Positions 8,940 through 18,449 of a DNA stretch of 64,000 nucleotides are shown piece after piece. The position numbers and the translations under genes were made by a program. The notes below the pieces were generated by a model. It worked only from the letters and a program-made list of their open reading frames with translations. It made no database searches and had not been told where the DNA came from. The first letter of the stretch is position 1, and each line of letters begins with the position of its first letter. Source of the DNA: an uncultured Clostridia bacterium (GTDB lineage Bacteria > Bacillota > Clostridia > Oscillospirales > Acutalibacteraceae); the NCBI GenBank assembly GCA_944412495.1, contig CALYBL010000032.1, forward strand, positions 1 to 64,000, read 5' to 3'.

Positions 8940-9308
8940 ATGCAAAAGAAGGATTTCGTCACTCTTATTATGAGCACGGTGGGAGGGATTTTGTTTGCTC
9001 TCGGAATGTGCATGGCGCTGGTGCCTGAATGGGGCGCCATGGTACCGGGTATTATTATCGGTGTAATTGGCGCGGTGATTCTGCTGGTCATGATTATCGT
9101 CCGCCGGAAGATGGACGGCAAGCCCGCAATCGTCTTTAACGGCAAGGCAATAGGCGCAACACTTCTTGGTGTTGCCGGAGCTATTATACTCGGTGTAGGC
9201 ATGTGCATGACCATGATGTGGGAGATGCTGCTTCCGGGAATAATCGTTGGAATTGTCGGCATTGTGGCCCTGCTTTGTCTGATTCCAGTTATCAAGGGCT
9301 TGAAATAA
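8940..9308 (+). CDS. Small four-helix membrane protein with internal duplication
   Basis: 122 residues; GGAGGG lies 6 nt before the ATG. Four hydrophobic segments form two similar halves. The first half has GGILFALGMCMALVPEW and MVPGIIIGVIGAVILL; the second has GAIILGVGMCMTMMWEM and LLPGIIVGIVGIVALL, joined by a basic loop (VRRKMDGKPA). Repeated GMCM and PGII(I/V)G motifs mark an ancient tandem duplication. Function unknown. It stands alone on the + strand, converging with the exporter operon. Confidence 0.7.
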   Translation: MQKKDFVTLIMSTVGGILFALGMCMALVPEWGAMVPGIIIGVIGAVILLVMIIVRRKMDGKPAIVFNGKAIGATLLGVAGAIILGVGMCMTMMWEMLLPGIIVGIVGIVALLCLIPVIKGLK

Positions 9309-9401
9309 GTAGGAAGCATTTATGGCAAAGCTTATTTGTTCATAAATTGGCATAAAAACACCAAACGAAGGCCGCCGCAGGTTTTGATAATATGAAGCTT
9401 C

Positions 9402-9433
9402 AAAAAAGAGGCAGAGTATCAATACTCTGCCTC
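9402..9433 (-). terminator. Terminator of the ABC exporter operon
   Basis: On the minus strand an 11-bp stem GAGGCAGAGTA / TACTCTGCCTC is followed by TTTTTT. Confidence 0.8.
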
Positions 9434-9483
9434 TCCCTATTGCAAAAAGCGGTTTTATCTTTTTTGACTTTCATCATGCAGAA

Positions 9484-11283
9484 TTATGATGCCTTTTCAA
9501 ACTGGCTGTTGTAGAGGTCTGCATAGAAGCCGCCGCTTGCCAGCAGTTCATCATGAGTACCCTGCTCAATGATGTCCCCGTCTTTGAGCACTAAAATTAA
9601 ATCGGAATTTTTAATGGTGGACAGTCTGTGCGCAATGACAAAGCTGGTTCTTCCTTCCATAAGCTTATCCATTGCCCTTTGCGTTATAAGCTCCGTGCGG
9701 GTATCGACGCTTGAGGTAGCCTCGTCAAGGATAAGCATGGGGTTATCCTGCACCATGGCGCGGGCTATGGTAAAGAGCTGCTTCTGCCCGGCAGATATGG
9801 CGATGCTGTCGTCCAAAACCGTGTCAAGGCCGTCGGGCAGGGTCTCGATAAAGTGATAAATTCCGCAGGCACGGCAGGCCTCTATCAGCGTTTCGTCGCT
9901 GACGCCCTCCTTATTATAAACCAAGTTTTCGCGCACCGTGCCCTCAAACAGCCATGTATCCTGAAGCACCATGCTGAACATGTCGTGCACGCTCTCGCGC
10001 GTCATTTCAGAGGTGGGAATGCCGTCAATCTTGATGCTGCCGCTGTTTATATCAAAGAAGCGCATGAGCAGATTGACCATTGTTGTCTTGCCGGCGCCGG
10101 TGGGGCCGACGATGGCCACCTTCTGGCCCGGCATGATATGCGCGGAAAAGTCCTTGATGATAATTTTATCCGGATTATCGGGATAGCTGAAGCGCACATG
10201 CTCGAATTCCACCTCGCCGCGCACCTGAGACGGCGCTTCCCTTTTTCCGGTTTCGTCCGGCAGCTCCTCAGCCTGAAGGAAGTCAAAGATATGGTCGCCT
10301 GCAGCAGCGGCCGTCTGCATCTGCGTCATGCCCTGTGCCAGCGTGCTCAGCGGAGAGGTGAACAGACGGACATACATAATAAAGGCAACAATTACGCCAA
10401 AGGATATCTGTCCGTTCATCGCAAGGGCAGAGCCTAATACGCAGACTACCACATAGCCCAGGTTGCCGACAACGTTCATCAGCGGCTGCATAACGCCGGA
10501 CAAAAACTGGCTGCGCCAGTCTGCGTCGTAAAGCAGGCCGTTAAGTCCGCCAAAGGTTTTCTTGATTTTCCGGTTTGCCCGGGAAATGCGTACAACGTCA
10601 TGCCCGGAATACATTTCCTCAATATATCCGTTAAGTGTTCCCAAATTCTGCTGTCTGGCAGCAAAGTATTTCTGAGAGCGCAGCATGACGACGGCCATTA
10701 TTACAAAGCCCAGCACCGTTACCCCTATCGCGGCAAGCGCCATTCGCCACTCGGTGACAAACATCATGATAAGGCATCCGACAAACTGCGCTGCGGCGCT
10801 TATTATTGACGGAAGACTGTTTGCCAGTGCCTGCTGCAGTGTGCTGACGTCATTGGTTACACGGCTTAGAATATCGCCGTGTGAAACGGTATTAAAGTAT
10901 TTCATGGGAACACGGTTTATCTTGTGTGACAGGTCCCGCCGCATATCGCGGGAAAGTCCCAGCGTTACCGTGGACATAATATAGTGCTCAATATAGGTAA
11001 AAATCGCGCTGAGTCCATAGAGTATAAGCAGCAGAATGCCAATGGACGCAATAGCTCCCAAATCAATCTCAGAAAACAGTGAATCAGAAATAAGATCCGT
11101 TATCCGGCTCAGAAGATTGGGGCCGATTATGGTAAGAACAGCCCCTATAACCGCGAACAGGAGGGCTACCGCCACAGGAAGTATGAGCTTGCTTGAATAG
11201 GAAAACAGCTCCCTGAGTATGCCTACTATGCCGCGCTTGCTTTTTTCAGTAACATGCATGCCGCGTGGACCAAAGCTTCTCAT
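9484..11283 (-). CDS. ABC exporter half-transporter (catalytic ATP site subunit)
   Basis: 599 residues; AAGGAGG lies before ATG 11283. Residues ~20-330 are a six-helix exporter membrane domain and ~350-599 the ATPase. Walker A is GPTGAGKTT, Walker B LILDEATSS with the catalytic Glu, and the H-loop is VIAHRLST. The signature is ISAGQKQ instead of LSGGQ. Its partner (11299-13059) has the opposite pattern, so the pair is a heterodimeric exporter of the BmrCD/LmrCD/TM287-288 kind with one working and one degenerate ATP site. A likely role is drug or lipid-like substrate export, controlled by the MarR gene upstream. Only 15 nt separate it from its partner. Confidence 0.9.
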   Translation of the reverse strand: MRSFGPRGMHVTEKSKRGIVGILRELFSYSSKLILPVAVALLFAVIGAVLTIIGPNLLSRITDLISDSLFSEIDLGAIASIGILLLILYGLSAIFTYIEHYIMSTVTLGLSRDMRRDLSHKINRVPMKYFNTVSHGDILSRVTNDVSTLQQALANSLPSIISAAAQFVGCLIMMFVTEWRMALAAIGVTVLGFVIMAVVMLRSQKYFAARQQNLGTLNGYIEEMYSGHDVVRISRANRKIKKTFGGLNGLLYDADWRSQFLSGVMQPLMNVVGNLGYVVVCVLGSALAMNGQISFGVIVAFIMYVRLFTSPLSTLAQGMTQMQTAAAAGDHIFDFLQAEELPDETGKREAPSQVRGEVEFEHVRFSYPDNPDKIIIKDFSAHIMPGQKVAIVGPTGAGKTTMVNLLMRFFDINSGSIKIDGIPTSEMTRESVHDMFSMVLQDTWLFEGTVRENLVYNKEGVSDETLIEACRACGIYHFIETLPDGLDTVLDDSIAISAGQKQLFTIARAMVQDNPMLILDEATSSVDTRTELITQRAMDKLMEGRTSFVIAHRLSTIKNSDLILVLKDGDIIEQGTHDELLASGGFYADLYNSQFEKAS

Positions 11284-11298
11284 TTTGAATAACCTCCT

Positions 11299-13059
11299 TT
11301 ACGCGCTCAGCTCTTCTTTTGAGAGCTGAGAATGGGCAATTTCCCTGTATACCGGGCAGGTCTCCATAAGCTCGTCGTGGGTGCCGATTCCGACTGCCCT
11401 GCCCTCGTCCAGAACTATAATTTTATCCGCATGGCGAATAGTTCCTATACGCTGCGCCACAATAAGGCGGGTCGTGTCCTTCAGCTGGCTTTCGAGCCCC
11501 GCACGAAGCTTGGCATCGGTGCGATAGTCCAGCGCGGAAAAGGAATCGTCGAAAACAAGGATTTCCGGCTTTCTCGCCAGTGCCCTCGCAATGGAAAGGC
11601 GCTGCTTCTGCCCGCCGGAGACATTGGCGCCCTCCTGCGCGATGGGCGCCTCTATCCCCTCCGGCAGCTTGCTCACAAATTCCGTGGCTTGAGCCAGGTC
11701 CAACGCAGAGAGAACATCTTCGTCAGTCCCCTCCGAACGGCTTTCGCCGAACAGCACATTGTCCTTTATGCTTCCCGCAAACAGAACAGCCCTTTGCGTG
11801 ACGTAGCCTATTCGGTCGTACAGCGCGTCAAAGGTATAGTCCTTTACGTTTTGCCCGTCCACCAGCACCTCGCCGGAGGTGGCGTCATAAAACCGTGCTA
11901 TCAGACTGACCAGTGTGGTCTTGCCGCTGCCTGTAGCGCCGATGAACGCGACGGTTTCCCCGCGCTTTGCCGTAAAGCTGATATGGCTTAATACGTCCTT
12001 GCCGGAGGATGGATAATGGAACGAAACATCTCTGAATTCAACCGTTCCCTGCTCCGGCGCATCGGATTTTGTGCCCTCCTTCAGGCTGGGCGTAGTGTCA
12101 AGCACGGCGTTTATGCGCTGGGCCGACACCTGAGCCGAGGGTATGAGCATGATTATCATTACCATCATCATAATTGACATTATAACATATGTGGCATAGG
12201 TGCCGAACACCACGATGTCGCTGAAGGTGGTAAGACGAAGGGCGGCATCGGCAACGGGAACATTGTTTACAATGGCTGCACCCACCCAATATATCACCAA
12301 CGACAGTGCGTTCATCGCAAGTGTAACGGACGGCATCAGCAGCGCAAAGGTCCGCTGGTTAAAAAGCTGAGTGTTCATCAGCTCCACATTTGCCTTTTCA
12401 AACTTCTCGTTCTGATACTCCTCCGCATTGTAGGCATGGACAACATTTATGCCTGTCAGATTTTCTCTGGCCACAAGATTGATTTTGTCGGTAAGCTTCT
12501 GCACACGGCGGACACGAGGCAGCACAATGACGATAATTAATATCATCATGAGAAGCAGAGCCGCCACAAAACCGGCGGTTATTGCGGAGAGCGTCCAGCT
12601 CTTATTTATAATTTTAATTATCGCCCAAACCGCCATGACCGGAGATTTGATAAGAATCTGCAGTCCCATTGCAACAAGCATCTGAATCTGCGTAATGTCG
12701 TTAGTGGTGCGGTTGATAAGGCTCGGGACCGAAAAGGCCATCATCTCATGCTGTCCGAAATCCGCAATCTTGTTGAAAACAGCCTCGCGCACAGAGAAGC
12801 TGTACCCCGCGGCCACCTTTGCCGTTAAAAAGCCGCACATGACGCAGAGCACGGCGCTGGCCAGCGTACAGCCCAGCATCTGCATGCCGGTGCTCAAAAT
12901 ATCCGACATCGTGCTTCCAGGTGTATTTATCAATACCGTCAGGTTGCTCATGTAATCCGGCAGACTTAAGTCAAAATAAATCTGTCCCAGCACGAAAATG
13001 ACACAGAGGCCGGCCATAAGCCATTCCTTGCCCCGCATCTTTTTAAGCAATTTAATCAT
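11299..13059 (-). CDS. ABC exporter half-transporter (degenerate ATP site subunit)
   Basis: About 586 residues from ATG 13059. GTG 13071 is also open but lies within the AAAGGTG ribosome binding site. A six-helix membrane domain precedes an ATPase with Walker A GATGSGKTT and a canonical signature VSGGQKQ. Walker B is LVFDDSFSALD, where the catalytic Glu is Asp, and the H-loop His is Gln (VAQRIGTI). With the partner's ISAGQ signature these changes fall in the same composite site, as in heterodimeric exporters. First structural gene after the MarR regulator, about 100 nt from it, and very probably in the same transcript. Confidence 0.9.
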   Translation of the reverse strand: MIKLLKKMRGKEWLMAGLCVIFVLGQIYFDLSLPDYMSNLTVLINTPGSTMSDILSTGMQMLGCTLASAVLCVMCGFLTAKVAAGYSFSVREAVFNKIADFGQHEMMAFSVPSLINRTTNDITQIQMLVAMGLQILIKSPVMAVWAIIKIINKSWTLSAITAGFVAALLLMMILIIVIVLPRVRRVQKLTDKINLVARENLTGINVVHAYNAEEYQNEKFEKANVELMNTQLFNQRTFALLMPSVTLAMNALSLVIYWVGAAIVNNVPVADAALRLTTFSDIVVFGTYATYVIMSIMMMVMIIMLIPSAQVSAQRINAVLDTTPSLKEGTKSDAPEQGTVEFRDVSFHYPSSGKDVLSHISFTAKRGETVAFIGATGSGKTTLVSLIARFYDATSGEVLVDGQNVKDYTFDALYDRIGYVTQRAVLFAGSIKDNVLFGESRSEGTDEDVLSALDLAQATEFVSKLPEGIEAPIAQEGANVSGGQKQRLSIARALARKPEILVFDDSFSALDYRTDAKLRAGLESQLKDTTRLIVAQRIGTIRHADKIIVLDEGRAVGIGTHDELMETCPVYREIAHSQLSKEELSA

Positions 13060-13156
13060 ATAGTGCTTCACCTTTCTCTAAAAATTTCGATAAACAGTCC
13101 GTCTGTCAGATGTGCGCACATGCCAGAATGCAGTTATATCCCGCATCGGCACATGC

Positions 13157-13606
13157 TTATCTCAGACTCGCTGTTTGCATTCCCGTTCTTGCGTTTTCCG
13201 CAATACGGTCGTTAAATGCAATGAACTGTTTTTTCTCTTCCTCAGCAAAGCCTCTGAATATCTGCTTCTGAAAGCTTTCGCGAACTAATTCGATTTCTTT
13301 AGTAATCGATTCAGCCTGAGGCGTAAGGGACAAATGAATTCTCCTCCTGTCCTCAGTGTCCTGCCGGCGCTGAAGAAGGCTCTTCTGAATAAGACTTTCT
13401 ATCGCTTGAGATACATTGCTTTTCGGCAGCATACGCAGCGATGAAATGTCCGCAGCCGTGTCTACGCCAGGATTATTAAATAAAAAGCTTATGATGGTAA
13501 CTTCAATCGGCGACAGGCTATACCGGCTGCAAAGCGGCCTCATCATGCTGTCATATAATTTAACAGTCAGATGAATATTTGCCAGCATTGTATTTGTCTG
13601 ATACAT
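13157..13606 (-). CDS. MarR-family transcriptional regulator
   Basis: 149 residues, with GAGAAGGTG before the ATG. A winged helix-turn-helix (LSPIEVTIISFLFNN, DISSLRMLPKSNVSQAIESLIQKSLL) and the wing RRQDTEDRRRIHLSLT with the DxRR motif are typical of MarR. It heads the exporter operon. A perfect inverted repeat upstream (13660-13676) is the probable operator, so it should repress itself and the exporter until a ligand is bound (family knowledge plus inference). Confidence 0.88.
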   Translation of the reverse strand: MYQTNTMLANIHLTVKLYDSMMRPLCSRYSLSPIEVTIISFLFNNPGVDTAADISSLRMLPKSNVSQAIESLIQKSLLQRRQDTEDRRRIHLSLTPQAESITKEIELVRESFQKQIFRGFAEEEKKQFIAFNDRIAENARTGMQTASLR

Positions 13607-13659
13607 ATTTTACACCTTCTCATAAAATGGTTTGCAACAAATACTGTTATTTATAAAAC

Positions 13660-13676
13660 AGTTCTTATATAGAACT
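13660..13676. promoter_or_regulatory. Probable MarR operator
   Basis: AGTTCT-TATAT-AGAACT, perfect 6-bp arms, 54 nt upstream of the MarR start. A weaker CTGTT/AACAG pair (13644-13661) abuts it. Confidence 0.6.
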
Positions 13677-13992
13677 ATTTTACTCGCAAAATTAGAATAG
13701 TCAAGTGATTATATATTTCTTTTCACTTTGTTTACAAACGCTTCATAAAGCTATTATATACATATTTGACGGCTGAAATTTTTTCCGGTCGGAATCAGTA
13801 ACCAATGAAACGCTTGCTTAGCTCAGGAACGGCTATTCTGTCCCATAATATCTTTTTTAACCTATTTATTTACATATATTCTAAATTCTCCACAAAACGC
13901 CTTTTATATCGTAAAATAACTTTTGTCCTCTTTATGTTTTATGGCATGAGTATCCTTTTGCCGGGAGCGCAAAGTCAAGCCGGGATTAAAAT

Positions 13993-14018
13993 AAAAAACC
14001 ACCCGCAATGCGGGTGGT
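13993..14018 (-). terminator. Terminator of rplM-rpsI
   Basis: CCACCCGC / GCGGGTGG stem followed on the minus strand by TTTTTTATTTT, about 20 nt after the rpsI stop. Confidence 0.8.
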
Positions 14019-14035
14019 TATCTGTTTTGTAAATA

Positions 14036-14434
14036 TTATCTCTTGGAGAACTGAGGTGCGCGGCGTGCAGCCTTGAGGCCGTACTTTTTACGCTCCTTCA
14101 TACGCGGGTCGCGCGTGAGGAATCCAGCCTTCTTAAGCACAGTCCTGAGCGTCTCGTCATACTGGAGCAGCGCCCTTGCTATGCCGTGGCGTATGGCACC
14201 TGCCTGACCCGTAACACCGCCGCCGGCTACGCGGCAGACTATGTCAAACTTGCCTAAGGTATCGGTAAGATTGAGAGGCTGACGTACAATAACCTTCAGC
14301 GTCTCAAGCCCGAAATAATCGTCAATGTCCCTGTCGTTTATGGTTATTTTACCCGTACCCTGATATACGCGCACACGAGCCACAGAGCTCTTGCGGCGGC
14401 CGGTACCGTAAAAATAAGGTTTAGATTCGTACAT
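14036..14434 (-). CDS. rpsI: 30S ribosomal protein S9
   Basis: 132 residues. Family hallmarks are [17 protein letters not shown] near the start, [19 protein letters not shown] in the middle and the basic tail [17 protein letters not shown] that reaches the ribosomal P site. AAAGGAGG precedes the ATG. It follows rplM by 17 nt, the usual bacterial pair, and shares its promoter and terminator. Confidence 0.97.
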   Translation of the reverse strand: MYESKPYFYGTGRRKSSVARVRVYQGTGKITINDRDIDDYFGLETLKVIVRQPLNLTDTLGKFDIVCRVAGGGVTGQAGAIRHGIARALLQYDETLRTVLKKAGFLTRDPRMKERKKYGLKAARRAPQFSKR

Positions 14435-14451
14435 TTAGTTGGCCTCCTTTA

Positions 14452-14880
14452 TTAAAGCGTCCAGTTTTCCGGCTTCTGCGCCTCATGCTTGTGCTCCGCG
14501 CCCTTATAAACGCGCAGCCTTGTAAATGCCTTGCGGCCTATTGTGGTATCAGGTATCATGCCCTTTACCGCAAGCTCAACCGCCAGTTCTGGCCTTGTCG
14601 CCATGAGTGTGCGGTATTTTGTTTCCTTAAGTCCCCCGATATATCCGGAATGACGGCGGTAGTATTTCTGGTCAAGCTTCTTGCCCGTAAGCTCTACCTC
14701 GGCTGCGTTGAGTATTATCACATGGTCGCCGCAGTCAACGTGCGGTGCAAATTCCGGCTTATGCTTGCCTCTCAGCAATACGGCGGCCTGAGCTGCCACA
14801 CGGCCGAGCCTTTTGCCCGCTGCGTCTATCACGTACCATTTACGGGTTATCTCGCCCGCTTTCGGCATATAAGTAGACAT
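14452..14880 (-). CDS. rplM: 50S ribosomal protein L13
   Basis: 142 residues from ATG 14880. An upstream in-frame ATG (14895) lies inside the GGAGG ribosome binding site and is rejected. Motifs include [35 protein letters not shown] and [13 protein letters not shown]. First gene of the rplM-rpsI operon. No L13-leader-type structure was identified in the short leader. Confidence 0.97.
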   Translation of the reverse strand: MSTYMPKAGEITRKWYVIDAAGKRLGRVAAQAAVLLRGKHKPEFAPHVDCGDHVIILNAAEVELTGKKLDQKYYRRHSGYIGGLKETKYRTLMATRPELAVELAVKGMIPDTTIGRKAFTRLRVYKGAEHKHEAQKPENWTL

Positions 14881-14923
14881 ATATTTAACCTCCATAACAA
14901 ATTAATTCATTTTAGCGAAATTA

Positions 14924-14952
14924 ACTATAACACAGCCGCGCTTACATGTCAA
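14924..14952 (-). promoter_or_regulatory. Promoter of rplM-rpsI
   Basis: Minus strand TTGACA (14952-14947), 17-nt spacer, TATAGT (14929-14924). Confidence 0.8.
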
Positions 14953-15022
14953 TCATTTTTTTAATTTAGATTTTGATAAATCGCATTTTCTTTTAAAATC
15001 TCGCATTTTCTTTATTATCCTA

Positions 15023-15051
15023 TTGTTTGATTCACACTTTTGTTGTATAAT
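15023..15051 (+). promoter_or_regulatory. Possible + strand promoter
   Basis: TTGTTT, 17 nt, TATAAT. It would give a leader of about 300 nt before the thiolase gene at 15365. Confidence 0.45.
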
Positions 15052-15064
15052 CTTAGCTGCGGGC

Positions 15065-15290
15065 AAAAAAGTCCGGCGAGGCGCCGGACGGTTTGTCTAA
15101 ATACACGCCGCAAATATAATCGCACGGTGCTCCACTTACTGGTCCGGTGCGTTTGGCCGGGCAAGGGACTATATGTCTGCTGCTTGTCTGTGCGGCGGCT
15201 TTTCACCTTTATTCCGTTACTTTTAAGAAATTTGGGGAAGCTCGCTTCTGCGCGCGGCATAAATTTATAAATGCGGGTACTCATATAAGA
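15065..15290 (-). ncRNA. Candidate structured small RNA ending in an intrinsic terminator
   Basis: On the minus strand GTCCGGC-gcctc-GCCGGAC followed by TTTTTT (15089-15065) is a textbook terminator. No minus-strand gene lies upstream of it before the + strand gene at 15365, so a short minus-strand transcript must end here. The upstream DNA folds: GCCGC pairs with GCGGC around an inner hairpin CGCACCGG / CCGTGCG capped by CCA / TGG, leaving a large asymmetric internal loop. An 89-codon frame overlaps but runs through the terminator and has no ribosome binding site. I could not match it to 6S, SRP, tmRNA or RNase P RNA. The 5' end is not defined. Confidence 0.4.
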
Positions 15291-15364
15291 CTAAATATAT
15301 CCGTGCGGCCCGATTCATTTTTATAACGGTGCCTTTGCGCCGAAGCTTAACAAAGGGGATTTTT

Positions 15365-16075
15365 ATGCAGCAGCTTATGAGCTATATGCGCTCTGCCATG
15401 GAAAAATACAATATGATATCTGACGGAGACCGCATTGCCGTCGGCGTGTCCGGCGGCAAGGACTCGCTTGCGCTGCTCTGCGCGCTCAGCGAGATGCGGC
15501 AGTTTTACGGCGTACGGTATAATCTTGTCGCCGTCACGATAGATATGCAGTTTAACGGCAAGCCAGGTGATTTTTCCGAAATAACCGAGCTGTGCCGCCG
15601 CCTCGGCGTAAAGCATGTCATACGTCCGTCAAATCTCTACGAGCTTATATTTGAGCAGCGCAGAGAAAAAAATCCGTGCAGCCTGTGCGCCAAAATGCGC
15701 CGCGGAATGCTGCACGATGAGGCAAAAAATCAGGGCTGCGGCAAGGTTGCGCTCGGCCACCACCTCGACGACGCCGTACAGACATTTTACATGAATCTGT
15801 TTTTGGGCGGACGCATAGACTGCTTTGCGCCCGTTTCCTATCTGTCTCGCAGGGAGCTCTATCTTATCCGGCCCATGGTCTTTGCATACGAAAGGGATGT
15901 AGCGCGTGCCGCGCGCAGCCTCCATCTTCCCGTAAAAGCCGAGGCGTGCCCCATGGGACACACCTCGCAGCGTGCGCAGATGGCCAAAAAAATTGAAGAC
16001 CTGGAAAAGGAGTTCGGCCCGCTGCGGCAGAAAACAATAAACGCACTGCAAAAGAGCGGCATAAGAGGCTGGTAA
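15365..16075 (+). CDS. TtcA/TilS-type PP-loop ATPase, tRNA thiolation family
   Basis: 236 residues from ATG 15365 (AAAGGGGA before it; an upstream frame from 15329 lacks a binding site). The ATP-binding PP-loop is VGVSGGKDSLALLCAL. CSLCAKMRRG carries the CxxC pair, and GHHLDDAVQTFYMNLF and CPMGHTSQR complete the TtcA group. Members adenylate a base in tRNA and insert sulfur, using an iron-sulfur cluster held by the cysteines. The exact substrate (C32 or U54) cannot be decided from sequence alone. Monocistronic, with its own terminator at 16111-16141. Confidence 0.85.
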   Translation: MQQLMSYMRSAMEKYNMISDGDRIAVGVSGGKDSLALLCALSEMRQFYGVRYNLVAVTIDMQFNGKPGDFSEITELCRRLGVKHVIRPSNLYELIFEQRREKNPCSLCAKMRRGMLHDEAKNQGCGKVALGHHLDDAVQTFYMNLFLGGRIDCFAPVSYLSRRELYLIRPMVFAYERDVARAARSLHLPVKAEACPMGHTSQRAQMAKKIEDLEKEFGPLRQKTINALQKSGIRGW

Positions 16076-16110
16076 GCCCTGACGTCCATATTTTTAATGC
16101 CGCATGACAA

Positions 16111-16141
16111 AACCGGCACAGACGTATCTTGCCGGTTTTTA
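16111..16141 (+). terminator. Intrinsic terminator after the thiolase gene
   Basis: AACCGGCA / TGCCGGTT stem followed by a T-run. The rest of 16076-16497 shows no recognisable gene. Confidence 0.8.
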
Positions 16142-16497
16142 TTTTTGTCCGCTTAAACGGCATTCCAGGCTTTGCCGGATATGCATAGAACGCTTTTGCG
16201 AAAGGGATTTCCGGCAGAAAACCGAATTTTGCTCCGCAAAAGAATACATAATAGCAGCTAAACGGTTAGCCGCACAGGCTGCGTGTATAGGTTGAAGCCT
16301 GTTTGCGGGCAGCAGAGAATATGATGCAATGGTATTGTTCAGCGCTCCCTTGAGAGGCTAAGCCGGTGCCGGGTCTTTCCGCCGCTTTCTCAAGTCCCCG
16401 CTATAAAGGCAGTCCTGTCAAGTCCAGACGAAAGCCCGTATCCCTCAGGCATTTGCGGTCTTCATTTCCCTATATATTCACTGCTCCGTCTGCATGA

Positions 16498-17856
16498 TTA
16501 ATTCTTCAGGCTCTGCACCGGCGCGGGAATCCGTCCGCCGCGGGAAATAAATTTCGTCGGCGATGCCGTGTTAACCCTCATGACCGGCCCGCTGCCGAAC
16601 AGCCCGCCAAAATCAAGCTCCTCGCCTACGCTCTTGCCTATCGCCGGAATAAGCCTTACGGCCGTCGTCTTTGAATTTATCATTCCTATAGCCGCTTCAT
16701 CCGCTATAATTCCGGATATCACCTCGGCCGGCGTGTCGCCGGGTATCACTATCATGTCGAGCCCGACTGAGCATACGGCCGTCATTGCCTCTAACTTTTC
16801 TATCGTAAGCTTACCGGAGCGTGCGGCGTCTATCATGCCGGCGTCCTCCGTAACCGGTATAAAGGCTCCGGAAAGCCCGCCCACGTGGGACGAAGCCATT
16901 ATCCCGCCCTTTTTGACGGCGTCGTTGAGCATGGCGAGCGCAGCGGTCGTGCCGCATGCGCCTACCGACTCAAGCCCCATTTCCTCAAGTATATGTGCGA
17001 CGGAATCTCCCACCGCAGGCGTAGGCGCGAGCGACAGGTCTACTATCCCGAACGGCACCGACAGCCTCCTTGACGCCTCCTTGGCCACAAGCTGACCCAT
17101 TCTGGTTATCTTAAACGCCGTCTTCTTTATCAGGTCGGCCACGCCGGTAATGTCAAGCCCGCTCGACTTCTGCAGAGCCGCCCTCACGACACCGGGGCCG
17201 GACACGCCGACGTTTATCACACAGTCGGCCTCGCCCACGCCGTGAAAGGCACCCGCCATAAACGGATTGTCCTCCGGAGCATTGCACAGCACCACAAGCT
17301 TTGCGGCGCCGAAGCAGTTGTTGTCCGCCGTAAGCTCCGCCGCGCGGCGTATGACATGACCCATTTTCGCTACAGCGTCCATATTTATCCCCGCCTTGGT
17401 AGAGCCTATGTTTACCGAGGCGCAGACATGCTCTGTCTCCTTAAGCGCCTGCGGGATGCTCTCGATAAGCGCATAATCACCGGCGGAAAAGCCCTTGTGC
17501 ACAAGCGCTGAGTAGCCGCCTATGAAGTTAACCCCAACTGCCTTTGCCGCCCTTTCAAGGCTGTGCGCAAATTTTACCGGATCACTTGACTGACAGGCCG
17601 CCTCTATTATTGCAATCGGAGTCACCGCTATGCGCTTATTGATTATGGGGATGCCGTAATCCGTCTGTATGTCGTCCGCTGTCTTGACGAGATTTTCAGC
17701 GTACCTCGTTATTTTGTCATATACCTTGGTACAGGCCCTGTCTATATTCTCGTCCGCGCAGTCAAGCAGAGATATGCCCATGGTAACGGTACGTATGTCC
17801 AGGCATTCGTCCTGTATCATTGTGATGGTTTCAAGTATATCGTTTATATCAAGCAT
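16498..17856 (-). CDS. PFL family protein, UPF0210 (DUF711)
   Basis: 452 residues, the family's usual length. Starts [33 protein letters not shown] and ends [17 protein letters not shown]. Contains [39 protein letters not shown] and [13 protein letters not shown], typical of this highly conserved family. Structurally it resembles pyruvate-formate-lyase-type barrels, but the reaction is unknown. The ATG follows AGGGGAATGATTA. It lies downstream of the ACT-domain gene (17966), a pairing common in Firmicutes and archaea, suggesting the ACT protein controls or feeds it. Confidence 0.9.
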   Translation of the reverse strand: MLDINDILETITMIQDECLDIRTVTMGISLLDCADENIDRACTKVYDKITRYAENLVKTADDIQTDYGIPIINKRIAVTPIAIIEAACQSSDPVKFAHSLERAAKAVGVNFIGGYSALVHKGFSAGDYALIESIPQALKETEHVCASVNIGSTKAGINMDAVAKMGHVIRRAAELTADNNCFGAAKLVVLCNAPEDNPFMAGAFHGVGEADCVINVGVSGPGVVRAALQKSSGLDITGVADLIKKTAFKITRMGQLVAKEASRRLSVPFGIVDLSLAPTPAVGDSVAHILEEMGLESVGACGTTAALAMLNDAVKKGGIMASSHVGGLSGAFIPVTEDAGMIDAARSGKLTIEKLEAMTAVCSVGLDMIVIPGDTPAEVISGIIADEAAIGMINSKTTAVRLIPAIGKSVGEELDFGGLFGSGPVMRVNTASPTKFISRGGRIPAPVQSLKN

Positions 17857-17965
17857 TAATCATTCCCCTGTCGTTTAGTGAATATAAATAAATGTACTGC
17901 TCGCTCAACACTTCTGCTCCGGCTGCATAACCGCAAAGCAGGTATATCGGCATACATTCGCATTT

Positions 17966-18235
17966 TTATATTCTGTGCATTGAATTGAATATATCCTCGT
18001 GCGTCACGTGTATTGAAAGCCCTAATTCATCGCCTTTTTTTGCGAGCCTGTCGGACAGCTCATTAAATGACACATTCATCTCTCTTATATCACACAGCAT
18101 TACCATCGTAAACAAATCCTGCATGACCGACTGATTGACATCGTTTATATTGACGTTGCACTCGGCGCAGACGGACGAAACCTGTGCGAGTATTCCGACT
18201 TTGTCCTTGCCTATTACGGTTACCACGGCGCGCAT
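17966..18235 (-). CDS. ACT domain protein, UPF0237
   Basis: 89 residues with GGAGGC before the ATG. One ACT domain: MRAVVTVIGKDKVGILAQVSS, then NINDVNQSVMQDLFTMVML and a C-terminal HVTHEDIFNSMHRI. ACT domains bind amino acids or similar ligands. Always next to UPF0210 genes in many genomes, as here (about 110 nt upstream), hence probably its regulator. The ligand is unknown. Confidence 0.9.
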   Translation of the reverse strand: MRAVVTVIGKDKVGILAQVSSVCAECNVNINDVNQSVMQDLFTMVMLCDIREMNVSFNELSDRLAKKGDELGLSIHVTHEDIFNSMHRI

Positions 18236-18354
18236 ATTTCTGCCTCCAATTTAATTCATTTTACATTATTATAATATACGCTGCCGCCTTAAATCAACAA
18301 GTTATTAATTTTAACCCTATTGATTGTATTTTTACAACAATAATAAGATATCCA

Positions 18355-18383
18355 TTGACTTATTTTTAAGATACATATATAAT
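18355..18383 (+). promoter_or_regulatory. Promoter of the three-gene DUF4855-like operon
   Basis: TTGACT, 17-nt spacer, TATAAT, about 65 nt before ATG 18450. Confidence 0.7.
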
Positions 18384-18449
18384 TTAAATACTATTTTAAG
18401 ATTAATAAATCATCGCCTGATTTATTATAATGCTGAAAGGAGAAAAACA

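Noticed and set aside
13805..14032. 75-codon + strand frame
   Set aside because: No binding site, AT-rich, overlaps the rpsI terminator on the other strand.
15015..15284. Minus-strand 89-codon frame
   Set aside because: Crosses the strong terminator at 15065-15089 and lacks a ribosome binding site; the RNA explanation fits better.
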